Origin: Arthrobacter sp. EPSL27
Lineage (GTDB): Bacteria; Actinomycetota; Actinomycetes; Actinomycetales; Micrococcaceae
Assembly (NCBI RefSeq): GCF_001512305.1
Contig: NZ_LNUT01000001.1
Span: 199,245-263,244, forward strand
Direction: 5' to 3'
Length of the DNA stretch: 64,000 bases
A program made the position numbers and the translations under genes. Below, piece after piece: positions 1 to 7,745 of this stretch. The notes beneath the pieces were generated by a model. It made no database searches, was not told where the DNA came from, and saw only the letters and a program-made list of their open reading frames with translations. Position 1 is the stretch's first letter. Each line of letters starts with the position of its first letter.

Positions 1-175
1 CCCACACCCCCAAAAACCCCGCCAACACGCGGGATCCCACCACAACAACCGCCCACCCGGACCGAAAACCCCTCCACCCCGGTTCTGTGCCGTGCATCAC
101 CCCATGGGACGCCAGCCCGCCGCGCGTCAGTCCATCCCGCAGGGGCGGGCTGCCGCCGTCGGGCGTTAAACGCAG
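1..175. other. Non-coding edge region, nothing recognised
   Basis: C-rich stretch before the rpsN terminator. No open frame with a convincing start, no tRNA and no clear regulatory motif could be seen. It may contain the end of a transcript whose gene lies outside the window. Confidence 0.4.
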
Positions 176-210
176 AAAGGGCCGGCAACCATAATGGTTG
201 CCGGCCCTTT
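176..210 (-). terminator. Terminator of the rpmB-rpmG-rpsN operon
   Basis: A perfect 16-bp inverted repeat (AAAGGGCCGGCAACCA / TGGTTGCCGGCCCTTT) with a 3-nt loop (taa) starts about 30 nt after the rpsN stop. On the minus strand the stem is followed by only a short T-run (the CCCTTT end of the arm, then CTGCG). That is usual for high-GC actinobacterial terminators, which often lack a long U-tract. Confidence 0.8.
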
Positions 211-240
211 CCCTAAGCCACTGGCTTCAGGAGTACTGAA

Positions 241-546
241 TTACCAGGAAGACTTCGTGATGCCCGGGAGCTCACCGCGGTGAGCCATGTCGCGGAAGCG
301 AACACGGGAGATACCGAACTTCTGGAAGGTACCGCGCGGGCGGCCATCGATGATGTCGCGGTTACGCAGACGTACCGGTGAGGCGTTGCGGGGCAGCTTC
401 TGCAGGCCGAGGCGTGCGGCTTCGCGAACTTCGTCGGTCGAGTTGGGGTCAACCAGAGCCTTCTTGAGTTCGAGACGCTTCGCGGCGTAGCGCTCGACGA
501 TGACTTTACGCTGTTCGTTCTTAGCGATCATTGACTTCTTAGCCAT
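241..546 (-). CDS. rpsN: 30S ribosomal protein S14, cysteine-free type
   Basis: A 101-residue S14 protein of the small ribosomal subunit head. It starts [14 protein letters not shown] and ends with the conserved LPGITKSSW. The S14 core ([12 protein letters not shown], then [19 protein letters not shown]) is intact. It has the long form and none of the four cysteines of the zinc-binding short S14, so it should work without zinc. It is the last gene of a three-gene operon, 4 nt after rpmG, and is followed by a strong hairpin. Identification is very secure; whether a zinc-binding paralogue exists elsewhere in the genome cannot be told from here. Confidence 0.97.
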   Translation of the reverse strand: MAKKSMIAKNEQRKVIVERYAAKRLELKKALVDPNSTDEVREAARLGLQKLPRNASPVRLRNRDIIDGRPRGTFQKFGISRVRFRDMAHRGELPGITKSSW

Positions 547-550
547 GTGT

Positions 551-718
551 TTAGCGCTCCTCTCGGAATTCGACGTGCTTGCGGATGCGGGGGTCGTACT
601 TCTTCAGAACCATACGGTCCGGGTCGTTACGACGGTTCTTGCGCGTCACGTAGGTGTAACCCGTGCCCGCGGTCGACTTGAGCTTGATGATCGGACGTAC
701 GTCCTTGTCCTTTGCCAC
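551..718 (-). CDS. rpmG: 50S ribosomal protein L33, cysteine-free type
   Basis: A 55-residue L33 protein of the large subunit. The protein begins M(V)[17 protein letters not shown], continues with [13 protein letters not shown] and ends [10 protein letters not shown]. The GTG start is chosen because it overlaps the rpmB stop (TAGTG), which implies translational coupling. There is no CxxC pair, so this is the zinc-independent form. In several actinobacteria such C-minus copies of S14, L33 and L28 are grouped and repressed by Zur; here the grouping is seen but no Zur box was found. Confidence 0.95.
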   Translation of the reverse strand: MAKDKDVRPIIKLKSTAGTGYTYVTRKNRRNDPDRMVLKKYDPRIRKHVEFREER

Positions 719-954
719 TAGAGCTTCACTCCTCGTGCAAGGATGGCGGCGACGACTACGTCGATGCCGCGTACGTCGATGGTCTTGATGCCACGTGCAG
801 AGACCTGCAGCGTGACGTTACGGCGCAGGGACGGAACCCAGTAGCGCTTCTTCTGGATGTTCGGGTCGAACCGGCGCTTGTTGCGACGGTGCGAGTGCGA
901 AATGCTGTGTCCAAAGCCCGGCTCGGCTCCGGTCACCTGGCAGTGTGCTGCCAT
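718..954 (-). CDS. rpmB: 50S ribosomal protein L28
   Basis: A 78-residue L28 protein. It starts [20 protein letters not shown] and contains the family pattern [14 protein letters not shown] and KRYWVP. Longer upstream reading is possible, but the ATG at 954 has a good ribosome binding site (GAGGAGA, complement of 961-967) and gives the standard length. Only one cysteine is present in the N-terminal region, so the zinc-ribbon of C-plus L28 proteins is absent. It is the first gene of the rpmB-rpmG-rpsN operon. Confidence 0.95.
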   Translation of the reverse strand: MAAHCQVTGAEPGFGHSISHSHRRNKRRFDPNIQKKRYWVPSLRRNVTLQVSARGIKTIDVRGIDVVVAAILARGVKL

Positions 955-1425
955 GACGACTCTCCTCAAAAAATAAACGAAACGGTTGCAGAGTTCCCGC
1001 AGACCGTGCGGCAGGCGGCGTCCGCATCCAGCACCCACAGGCAGGTCCGTAACGATCGGACAGACGGCGTGAACCGGCTGCATTTCACATTTCGGCGAAG
1101 ATTGTGGGCCACGGTTGCCGGGCGGCTGGACCTTTCGGAGAGCCACTGCAAAGCACCGGGATGCTGGGCGAATACAGGAGTGCACGCAACTTGAGCCCCT
1201 AACTACCGGCCTTTGGGGCTGTCATATTGCAGACAGATCCCGCCAACCGGAGCAATTGCACACGCTCCGCGCCACCTAGCGCCTACCAAGTCTACGAGCT
1301 TGACGAATTAAAGGCCAATCCGGTAACTGGGAGTCCGTTGCCGGCGCCCGCGTCCGGCACCAAGTCACATCGGCACCCCAGCCCATTCACAGCCAATTGA
1401 TAGGCCACGGGCGGACGGTGGAGCC
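955..1425. other. Divergent intergenic region between rpmB and the ferric-reductase gene
   Basis: About 470 bases without a supported gene. It must hold the rpmB promoter (reading left) and the promoter of the flavin electron-transfer operon (reading right). An AT-rich stretch lies just upstream of the rpmB ribosome binding site. I looked for an AT-rich Zur-type palindrome and for a DtxR-type box and found neither. Several short open frames on both strands have no homology that I recognise. Confidence 0.5.
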
Positions 1426-2853
1426 ATGAACTCTTCATCCCGGCTAACCATGCCGGCCACCACCCGGCGGACGCCCGTAGAAGGGTTCCGTTCGCAGGCC
1501 CGGAGCCGCTTGCTGCGCGCGGATCTGCTGACGGTGCTCGCATGGTCCTCGGTGTCCTTGGCCGTGGCGCTCTGGCTGGCCGACGGCGGCGCCTCCGGGT
1601 TCTCGACACTCGCCGGCTCGTTCACCGCCCTCGGCATCGTGGCGGGACTGGCAGGCATGGACCTGGTGCTGCTGATGCTGCTCCTGGCGGCACGCATCCC
1701 GTTGATCGACGGCGCTGTGGGCCATGACCGGGCCCTCGGGTTCCACCGGAAACTCGGCAAACCCTCGCTGTACCTGCTGCTGGCTCACGGAATCCTGCTC
1801 GCCATCGGATACGGCATGGCCGAGGGGCTGAACCCGGTGGCTGAGCTTGTGGCCCTGTGGGTCCAGGTGCCCGATATGTGGCTCGCCATCGTGTCCCTGG
1901 GGCTGTTCGTCGCCGTCGTGGCCACGTCTCTGGTTGCCGTCCGACGGCGGCTCCCTTACGAGTTCTGGTACGCAGTCCACCTGCTCACGTACGCCGCCGT
2001 ATTGACTGCGATCCCGCACCAGTTCAGCGCCGGCGGTCTCTTCGCCGAGGGCACCTGGCAGCGCTGGTACTGGCTGGCCATCTGCATTTTCACCGGTGCA
2101 GCGCTGGTCCACTACCGCGTCCTGGAGCCGCTGGTGGCCACGTTCCGGCACCAGCTGAGCGTGAGCCGCGTCGTCCCGGTGGCTCCCGGCGTCGTCAGCA
2201 TTGAACTGGCCGGCCGCCACGTCGACGAACTGTCCGGACACGGCGGGAGGTTTTTCATCTGGAGGTTCCTGTCCCCGGGCGCGTGGTGGCATCCGCACCC
2301 CTTCAGCCTCTCCGCGGAACCGGCATGGTCCGACGCCTCGGGACACGGCACGCTGCGGATCACCGTGCGCAACCTCGGCCGGGGCTCGGCGCAGCTCTCG
2401 CGGCTGAAAGTTGGGACCCGGGTGGCCATCGAAGGTCCTTACGGTCTTTTCAGCACAGCAGCCCGCACCCGAAGCCGGGTTGTGATGATCGGAGCGGGGA
2501 TCGGCATCACGCCCCTCCGGGCGCTGCTGGAACGCACCCCCTTTGAACCGGGCCAGGCAACAGTGCTGCTCCGCGGCCATTCCGACGCTGACCTCTACCT
2601 GGGCGACGAGATCCTGGCCCTGTGCCGGAAGCGCGGCGCCACGCTCTACCACCTCACGGGCCCCCGGAGCGCGGGTTGACTGCCGGAATCGGCGGTCCGA
2701 GCCGGGCACCGGCTCGCCAGCTTCGCGCCGGACATCGCGGACGCCGACGTCTATATCTGCGGCCCCGACGCCTGGGCGCAGAGCGTCATCAGCGAGGCCC
2801 GGGCCTCCGGCGTCCCCAAAGACCAACTCCACTACGAAAGGTTCGACTGGTGA
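1426..2853 (+). pseudogene. Ferric-reductase-like membrane flavoprotein with in-frame TGA
   Basis: The N-terminal half has about six hydrophobic segments with membrane-embedded histidines (FHRKLGKPSLYLLLAHG; YAVHLLTYAAVL). These are typical of heme-binding ferric-reductase-like domains. The C-terminal half is a ferredoxin-reductase module: HPFSLSAEP binds FAD and IGAGIGITPLRALLE binds NAD(P)H. The open frame stops at a TGA (2677-2679) after 417 codons. The same frame then runs on for 57 sense codons (starting LPESAVRAGHRLA, including the CGPDAWAQSV motif, ending HYERFDW) to a TGA at 2851-2853. That stop overlaps the GTG start of the next gene (GTGA). The original codon was probably TGG. The truncated product lacks the last part of the nucleotide-binding domain. 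It may be a recent nonsense mutation, a base-call error or a readthrough site (UGA followed by C). Confidence 0.8.
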
Positions 2854-3320
2854 GAACACGCGCAGCGATATCAGCAGCGCTGGCCTCGGCCGGGATTCTC
2901 CTGGCCGGCTGGCAGTCCGGCGCCCACGTCGCCGGTACGGGGAGCCCGGTAACTGCCGCAGCGTCCGGGTCCAGTTCCTCCAGCGGATCCACCGGCGCCG
3001 GCGGCGCCGCGACGACAGCCGGAGGAGGCGCCGCAGCGCAGGCGGCCGGGACCTACACCGGCACCGCCGTCCAGACCCGGTTCGGGGCGGTCCAGGTGCA
3101 GATCACCGTCAACGCCGGCACCATCACGGATGTCACTGCCCTCCGGCTGACGGACGAGGACCGCAAGTCCGTGCAGATCAGCAACCGGGCCGCGCCCCTG
3201 CTCCGGGCCGCCGTCCTGAAGGCCCAGTCCGCGGATGTCCAGACGATCAGCGGCGCCACCGTCACCAGCGACGCCTACCTCACCTCACTCCAGGCAGCTC
3301 TCGATGCAGCGAACCTCTGA
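2850..3320 (+). CDS. Secreted FMN-binding domain protein
   Basis: A 156-residue protein starting at a GTG that overlaps the upstream stop (GTGA). It has an N-terminal hydrophobic signal segment (AAISAALASAGILLAGW), then a Ser/Gly/Ala-rich linker, then an FMN_bind domain. That domain contains the flavinylation motif SGATVTSDAY near the C terminus. In this family ApbE attaches FMN through a phosphoester bond to the Thr/Ser of S-G-A-T/S. The apbE gene follows directly and overlaps by 17 bases. The likely role is an exported one-electron flavin carrier that accepts electrons from the membrane reductase encoded just upstream. The final acceptor is unknown. Confidence 0.88.
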   Translation: MRTRAAISAALASAGILLAGWQSGAHVAGTGSPVTAAASGSSSSSGSTGAGGAATTAGGGAAAQAAGTYTGTAVQTRFGAVQVQITVNAGTITDVTALRLTDEDRKSVQISNRAAPLLRAAVLKAQSADVQTISGATVTSDAYLTSLQAALDAANL

Positions 3321-4167
3321 ATCCGCGCCCGCCGGGCAGCCGGTGCCGCGCCCTGCCACCCGGCGCAATCCCGCCCTGCGCAGCAGGACGTTCCGGTGCA
3401 TGGGCACCGTCATCAGCCTCGCCCTGCCGGATCGCGGAGCACCGCGCACCGTCCCCGTGCTGGAAGGCGCCACGGCCGCCGTCGAGCGCGTGTTTACCGA
3501 ACTGGATGCCATGTTCAGCCTCTACCGCCCTGATTCGGAGGCCAGCCGGCTGGCCTCCGGCGAGCTGACGCTGCGGGACGCCTCGTCGGCTTTCCGGGCC
3601 CGCTTTGCTGACGCCACCGGCTGGCGGCTGCTGACCGAGGGATTTTTCACCCCGGAGCGGCCCGACGGCGTCCTGGACCTTTCCGGAATCATCAAGGGCC
3701 ACGCGATCGGCCAGGCAGCCGCGGCCCTGGAAGCGGCCGGCGTCGAGGACTGGTGCCTGAACGCCGGGGGCGACGTACTGGTGGGCGGCTCACCCGTGCC
3801 GGGGAGCGGCACCCCCTGGCTTGCCGGGATCGTGGATCCACTGGACCGAGCATCGCTGCTGTCGGCTTTCCCGCTGGGCGGCGGGGGCCGCTTCGAGGCA
3901 CTGGCGACGTCCGGAACCTCGGAGCGAGGGGACCACATCTGGCGGGCCGGGGCGGGCCGCACGGAATTCCGTCGGACCGAATTCCGCCAGGCGTCGGTGG
4001 TGGCGGCGGATATTGTCACCGCGGACGTGCTGGCGACGGCCATCGTTGCCGGCGGGAGGGCCATGGTGGACTGGGCAACGGACAGCTGGGACGTCGAGGT
4101 GCTGGCCGTCCTGGGCAACGGCGAGCTCCTGGCGACGCCCGGGTTCAACGCTGCTAGAGGTGCGTAA
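3304..4167 (+). CDS. apbE: FAD:protein FMN transferase (ApbE family)
   Basis: A 287-residue Mg-dependent flavin transferase that moves FMN from FAD onto Thr/Ser of FMN_bind domains. ApbE hallmarks are present: MGTVISL near residue 33, DLSGIIKG at 125-132, LNAGGDVL at 152-159, ATSGTSERGD at 201-210, and the metal-binding DIVTADVLATA near 237-247. The start at 3304 lies inside the end of the FMN-binding gene, so the pair is probably translationally coupled. No obvious lipoprotein signal is seen, so the site of action is uncertain. A short in-frame duplication (RTEFRRTEFR, near residue 220) is unusual but harmless to the motifs. Confidence 0.93.
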   Translation: MQRTSESAPAGQPVPRPATRRNPALRSRTFRCMGTVISLALPDRGAPRTVPVLEGATAAVERVFTELDAMFSLYRPDSEASRLASGELTLRDASSAFRARFADATGWRLLTEGFFTPERPDGVLDLSGIIKGHAIGQAAAALEAAGVEDWCLNAGGDVLVGGSPVPGSGTPWLAGIVDPLDRASLLSAFPLGGGGRFEALATSGTSERGDHIWRAGAGRTEFRRTEFRQASVVAADIVTADVLATAIVAGGRAMVDWATDSWDVEVLAVLGNGELLATPGFNAARGA

Positions 4168-4915
4168 GGCGCGGGTAGCGCGGGGCCAGCCCGTCTCCTG
4201 AGGACTTTCCTGTCACCCGGCGGACCACCCACGGGCCGGCGAACTCGCGCACCCAGCGGGCGTTGGCCCGGAGCGCCTCGGCCCGGCTGAGCTCCGGAAC
4301 CGGCGTCATGGGCGGGACGTCAATCGAGTGGTCGTGTTCCAGGACCGTGAGGACGCGCTTGGCCATGTTGGCGTGGCCGGCGGCGGACATGTGCATCCGG
4401 TCGGTCGCCCACATTCCCCAGTCGTAGTACTCGCTGAAGCGCCAGTAATCCACCAGGAGGGCGCCGTGGTCTCCGGCGATGCCGCGGACCAGCTCGTTGT
4501 AGATGGCCGTCCTGCCGCGCGTCGTGCCGAAGATCTTCGAGCCGCGGGAGTCGAAGCCGGTGAACATCACAATCGTGGCGCCGGTGGCTTTGAGCTTGCG
4601 GATGCCGGCGTCGTAGTCCACCAGGAGGTCGTCGATGTCGACCTTGGGCCGGAGGATGTCGTTGGCCCCGGCGTAGATGCTCACCAGGGTGGGCTTGAGT
4701 GCGACGGCGGCATCCACCTGCTCGGCCATGATCTGGCGGATCTTCCGTCCGCGGATGGCGAGGTTCGCGTAGCCGAAGCCCGGATCGGCGGCGGAGAGCT
4801 GCTCGGCCACCCTGTCCGCCCAGCCGCGGACGCCGTTGGGGCGGGCGGGATCGTCGTCGCCGACGCCTTCCGTGAAGGAATCGCCGAGGGCAACATAGCG
4901 GGACGTGAAATCCAT
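4154..4915 (-). CDS. SGNH/GDSL hydrolase family protein
   Basis: A 253-residue predicted esterase/lipase of the SGNH superfamily. Block I is YVALGDSFTEG (Ser13 nucleophile). The block with Gly is around NLAIRGRK, Asn lies in YAGANDIL, and the Asp/His pair is in ATDRMHMSAAGH. There is no signal peptide, so it is probably cytoplasmic. The start at 4915 (MDFTSRY) places the GDS motif at the usual distance from the N terminus; a longer frame exists but adds residues with no family match. It converges on apbE with a 14-base overlap. A second closely similar gene lies at 7746-8582. The substrate is unknown. Confidence 0.88.
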   Translation of the reverse strand: MDFTSRYVALGDSFTEGVGDDDPARPNGVRGWADRVAEQLSAADPGFGYANLAIRGRKIRQIMAEQVDAAVALKPTLVSIYAGANDILRPKVDIDDLLVDYDAGIRKLKATGATIVMFTGFDSRGSKIFGTTRGRTAIYNELVRGIAGDHGALLVDYWRFSEYYDWGMWATDRMHMSAAGHANMAKRVLTVLEHDHSIDVPPMTPVPELSRAEALRANARWVREFAGPWVVRRVTGKSSGDGLAPRYPRLTHL

Positions 4916-4962
4916 GGATCCAGTCTGCCAGCAGTTGCCCCAAGCAAACAAAGTGCCGCGCT

Positions 4963-6780
4963 CTACTCCCGGATCCGGACCGCCGACTCACGCAGGTACT
5001 GCTCCACCCGCGTGTAGGCGTCCCGCGTCAGGGCTTTCCAGAGCGCGATGGCGAGGCGCGGATCGTTCCGTTCCAGCGCCGAGATCGCGTCCGCGCTGAG
5101 CACCATCACTTCCACCGGCCCCACGGCTCGGACCGTGGTCTCCTGCCGGCTGCCGCTGCCCAGCGCCAGCTCGCCGAACGTCATGCCGGCGCTGAGGGTG
5201 TTGAGCTGGACCCGCTCCGCGCTGGGGCCGGAGGAGGTGCTGCTGACCTGCCCCGAGGTTATGAAGTAGACCCCGCCGAAGCGCAGCCCGACGCGGCGGA
5301 TGACGTCGCCGTCCGCAAAGGACTTCGGCGTCATCAGCGCCTCCAGCGCCGCCGCGTCAGCTTCGTCCAGCGGCGCCAGGGCGGGCGATGCCGTGACCGG
5401 CACGTGGTCCGGCAGCAGCAGCTGTTCACCGTAGCGTTTCAGCAACCGGTTCTCGCAGTACTCGACGGCGGCGTTCCGGCTTCCGAAGGACGCCACCGGC
5501 CCCTGCTTGGACGAGCCCAGGCTCTCCGCCACCGCACCGCCGGCCTCGATCAGCACCAGTTCGCGGCCGGCGCCGGCCAGTTGCTCCCGCGACCTTTCCA
5601 GCATGCGCACCGCCACGTCGCTGACCTGGTCGGTGCGGCGCAGGTCCAGCACCACCAGTTCGACGTCGTCTTCGAGGTTGCTGAGCTCGCGGACCATGGA
5701 CTCTGTGCCGGCGAACAGCAGGTCACCGTTGAGTTCGATCACCGCGGCCCGATGGCCGTGGGCGCGGAGGACGTCGGCCGCCTCGTCGTTGCGGCGGATG
5801 CCCGACGGCGTCTCGGTCACGTCGTACGCGGCGAGGATAGCCGACCGGCCGGTCCGGGCCGCACGGACGAAGTGCAGTTCCATGTCACGGGACAGCCGCT
5901 GGGCGGTGGCCACGCCGCGGACGCTGCTGCCGTGCTGGTCCAGCGGGGGTGAATAGACGGCCAGGCCCACCTGGCCCGGCAGCACGGCGATGATCCCGCC
6001 GGCCACGCCGCTCTTGCCGGGCATGCCCACGCTGCTGATCCACGCGCCGGCGTCGTCGTACATGCCGGACGTCATCATGACGGACAGGACGCGTTCCACC
6101 GGGCCGATCCCCAGGACCTGTTTGCCGCTGAGCGGGTTCCGGCCGCCGTTGGCGAGGGTCGCGGCCATGATGGACAGGTCGAAACTGTTCACCAGCACGG
6201 AGCACTGGCGGAAGTAGTCCTCCAGGACCGGTTCCGGGTCATCCTCGATGATGTTGAAGGAGCGGAGCAGGTACGCGAGCGCGGTGTTGCGGTGGCCATG
6301 CTTGAGCTCGGACTGGTAGACGTCCTCGCTGACTGAGAGCTGGCGGCCCGCGAAGGCGGAGTAGGTGCTGAGGATCCGTTTGAACCCTGTTTGTCCGCCG
6401 GAGCCGCGGATCAGCGAGGTGGCGGTGAGGGCGCCGGCGTTGATCATGGCGTTGGCAGGCCGGCCCGTTCCCTCGGCCAGGGAGATCTCGTTGAAGGAAT
6501 CGCCGGACGGTTCCACGTCCACTTTTTCGTCCACCGCTTCGGGCCCGAGGTCCTCGAGGGCAAGACCGTACGTGAACGGCTTGGAAATGGACTGGATGGT
6601 GAATTCCTCGCGGGTGTCACCGATCTCGTAGACCGTGCCGTCCACGGTGGCGAGGGCAATGCCGAAGTTGTCCGGATCCACGGCGGCCATGGCCGGAATG
6701 GTGCTGTAGGGCTTGCCGTCCCTGAGCTCGGCGATCTCGGCGTGGATCTGGCGCAGGTAGCTTTCGATCGGCGATTCCAT
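4963..6780 (-). CDS. glsA: Glutaminase fused to STAS and cyclic-nucleotide-binding domains
   Basis: A 605-residue protein. Residues 1 to about 310 form a GlsA-type glutaminase that hydrolyses glutamine to glutamate and ammonia. The beta-lactamase-like S-x-x-K motif is at Ser64-Lys67 (SISK), followed by NAMINAGAL, HGHRNTALAYLL and MPGKSGVAGGI. Residues of about 330-430 form a STAS domain (GDLLFAGTES, LVVLDLRRTDQV). Residues of about 455-590 form a CAP-like cyclic-nucleotide-binding domain (FADGDVIRRVG, TFGELALGS). Plain bacterial GlsA is about 310 residues, so the C-terminal half is an added regulatory module. Its presence suggests control by a nucleotide or by a protein partner, but no ligand can be inferred. 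Confidence 0.93.
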   Translation of the reverse strand: MESPIESYLRQIHAEIAELRDGKPYSTIPAMAAVDPDNFGIALATVDGTVYEIGDTREEFTIQSISKPFTYGLALEDLGPEAVDEKVDVEPSGDSFNEISLAEGTGRPANAMINAGALTATSLIRGSGGQTGFKRILSTYSAFAGRQLSVSEDVYQSELKHGHRNTALAYLLRSFNIIEDDPEPVLEDYFRQCSVLVNSFDLSIMAATLANGGRNPLSGKQVLGIGPVERVLSVMMTSGMYDDAGAWISSVGMPGKSGVAGGIIAVLPGQVGLAVYSPPLDQHGSSVRGVATAQRLSRDMELHFVRAARTGRSAILAAYDVTETPSGIRRNDEAADVLRAHGHRAAVIELNGDLLFAGTESMVRELSNLEDDVELVVLDLRRTDQVSDVAVRMLERSREQLAGAGRELVLIEAGGAVAESLGSSKQGPVASFGSRNAAVEYCENRLLKRYGEQLLLPDHVPVTASPALAPLDEADAAALEALMTPKSFADGDVIRRVGLRFGGVYFITSGQVSSTSSGPSAERVQLNTLSAGMTFGELALGSGSRQETTVRAVGPVEVMVLSADAISALERNDPRLAIALWKALTRDAYTRVEQYLRESAVRIRE

Positions 6781-6834
6781 ACCGCCAACACTAGGCGACA
6801 GGGCGCCGGGCCGACTGCTGTGTGAGCCGTTGTG

Positions 6835-7329
6835 TCAGCTCTTGGGCTGCTGGCCCTCCCGCAGGATCCAGTGGTCCTTGTCCAAGCGGCCCACGATCTT
6901 CTCGCCGATCCGGGCGAGATCGGCGACGTCCTCTTTAGTCAGGGCGTCGAGGAACAGCGACCGGACGGCCTCGACATGGGCCGGGGCGAGTTCCACGATG
7001 GTTTCCATCCCGGCGTCGGTGAGGTGCGCCGTCGTCACCCGGGCATCCCCCGGGTGCGGACGGCGCTCCACCCAGCCGCGGTTCTGCAGTTTGGTGACCA
7101 CGTGGGACAGCCGGGACAGGGACGCGCTGGTGCGTGCGGCCAGCTCGCTCATGGGCAGGAAGCGGCCTTCTGCCTCGGAGAGCATCGCCAGGACGTTGTA
7201 GTCAAAGAGGGACAGCTTGCGCGCGTGGTGGAGCTGGGTGTCCAGGGCCGCCGGAAGGAGGGTGTTGATGCTCACCTGGGCCAGCCAGGCCCGGCGTTCG
7301 TCGGCGTTCAGCCAGCGCGGTTCAGTCAT
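6835..7329 (-). CDS. MarR family transcriptional regulator
   Basis: A 164-residue winged-helix regulator. The MarR core is visible: LFDYNVLAMLSEAEG, then the recognition region LAARTSASLSRLSHVVTKLQ, then the wing (GWVERRPHPGDARVTTAHLT). Dimerisation helices flank it at both ends. It is divergent from the YCII gene at 7432, with about 100 bases between, and an inverted repeat lies in that gap. The gene ends about 55 bases before glsA starts, so it might also be co-transcribed with glsA. The ligand is unknown. Confidence 0.9.
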   Translation of the reverse strand: MTEPRWLNADERRAWLAQVSINTLLPAALDTQLHHARKLSLFDYNVLAMLSEAEGRFLPMSELAARTSASLSRLSHVVTKLQNRGWVERRPHPGDARVTTAHLTDAGMETIVELAPAHVEAVRSLFLDALTKEDVADLARIGEKIVGRLDKDHWILREGQQPKS

Positions 7330-7347
7330 GCGTACAGTTTAGGAGCA

Positions 7348-7366
7348 TTGAAGCTTGACGGTTCAA
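7348..7366. promoter_or_regulatory. Candidate MarR operator (weak)
   Basis: The inverted repeat TTGAA-N9-TTCAA lies in the divergent gap, 18 bases upstream of the MarR start. Its spacing and position suit a MarR autoregulatory site, but arms of only five bases can arise by chance. Confidence 0.3.
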
Positions 7367-7431
7367 CTGCGCCGGATTTCCCGCCCTAAGAATCCGGCCG
7401 GTCTGTGCCGGTCAAACTGTAGGCTGGCCCT

Positions 7432-7719
7432 ATGTATGTAGTCTCCTTGACCTACAGGGTCCCCGAAGAGATCGTTGACTTCCATCTCCCGGCGCACGTG
7501 GCGTGGCTGCAGGACGCCTTCGACCAAGGCATCTTTTTGGTCGCGGGCCGCAAGATTCCGCGCACGGGCGCGCTGCTGCTGTCCACCGCGGACCGCGCCG
7601 CCCTGGACGCCTCGCTGGCCAAGGACCCGTTCTACGTCAATGGGGTGGCAGAGTTCGACGTCGAGGAATTCCACGCGAGCCGCGTCGCCCCGGGATACGA
7701 GAACCTGCTGGACAGCTGA
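7432..7719 (+). CDS. YCII-related domain protein
   Basis: A 95-residue single-domain protein of the YciI/YCII family, which has a ferredoxin-like fold. Conserved features are the N-terminal strand MYVVSLTYRVP, the central HLPAHVAWLQDAFDQGIFLVAG with its His, and KDPFYVNGVAEFDVEEF. The conserved Asp/His pair of the family is thought to be catalytic, but the reaction is unknown in most members. It lies divergently from the MarR gene and may be its target. Confidence 0.85.
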   Translation: MYVVSLTYRVPEEIVDFHLPAHVAWLQDAFDQGIFLVAGRKIPRTGALLLSTADRAALDASLAKDPFYVNGVAEFDVEEFHASRVAPGYENLLDS

Positions 7720-7745
7720 CGCCGGCCGCGCAGCTGCTTCCGTCT

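Noticed and set aside
955-1425. Zur-type operator upstream of rpmB
   Set aside because: No AT-rich palindrome of the expected form was found by eye in this interval.
2677-2679. TGA as a selenocysteine codon
   Set aside because: No selenocysteine position is known in this family. The position fits Trp, and no hairpin of SECIS type was seen directly downstream.
1444-2859. Long antisense frame opposite the ferric-reductase gene
   Set aside because: Compositional shadow; the plus strand carries the clear family motifs.
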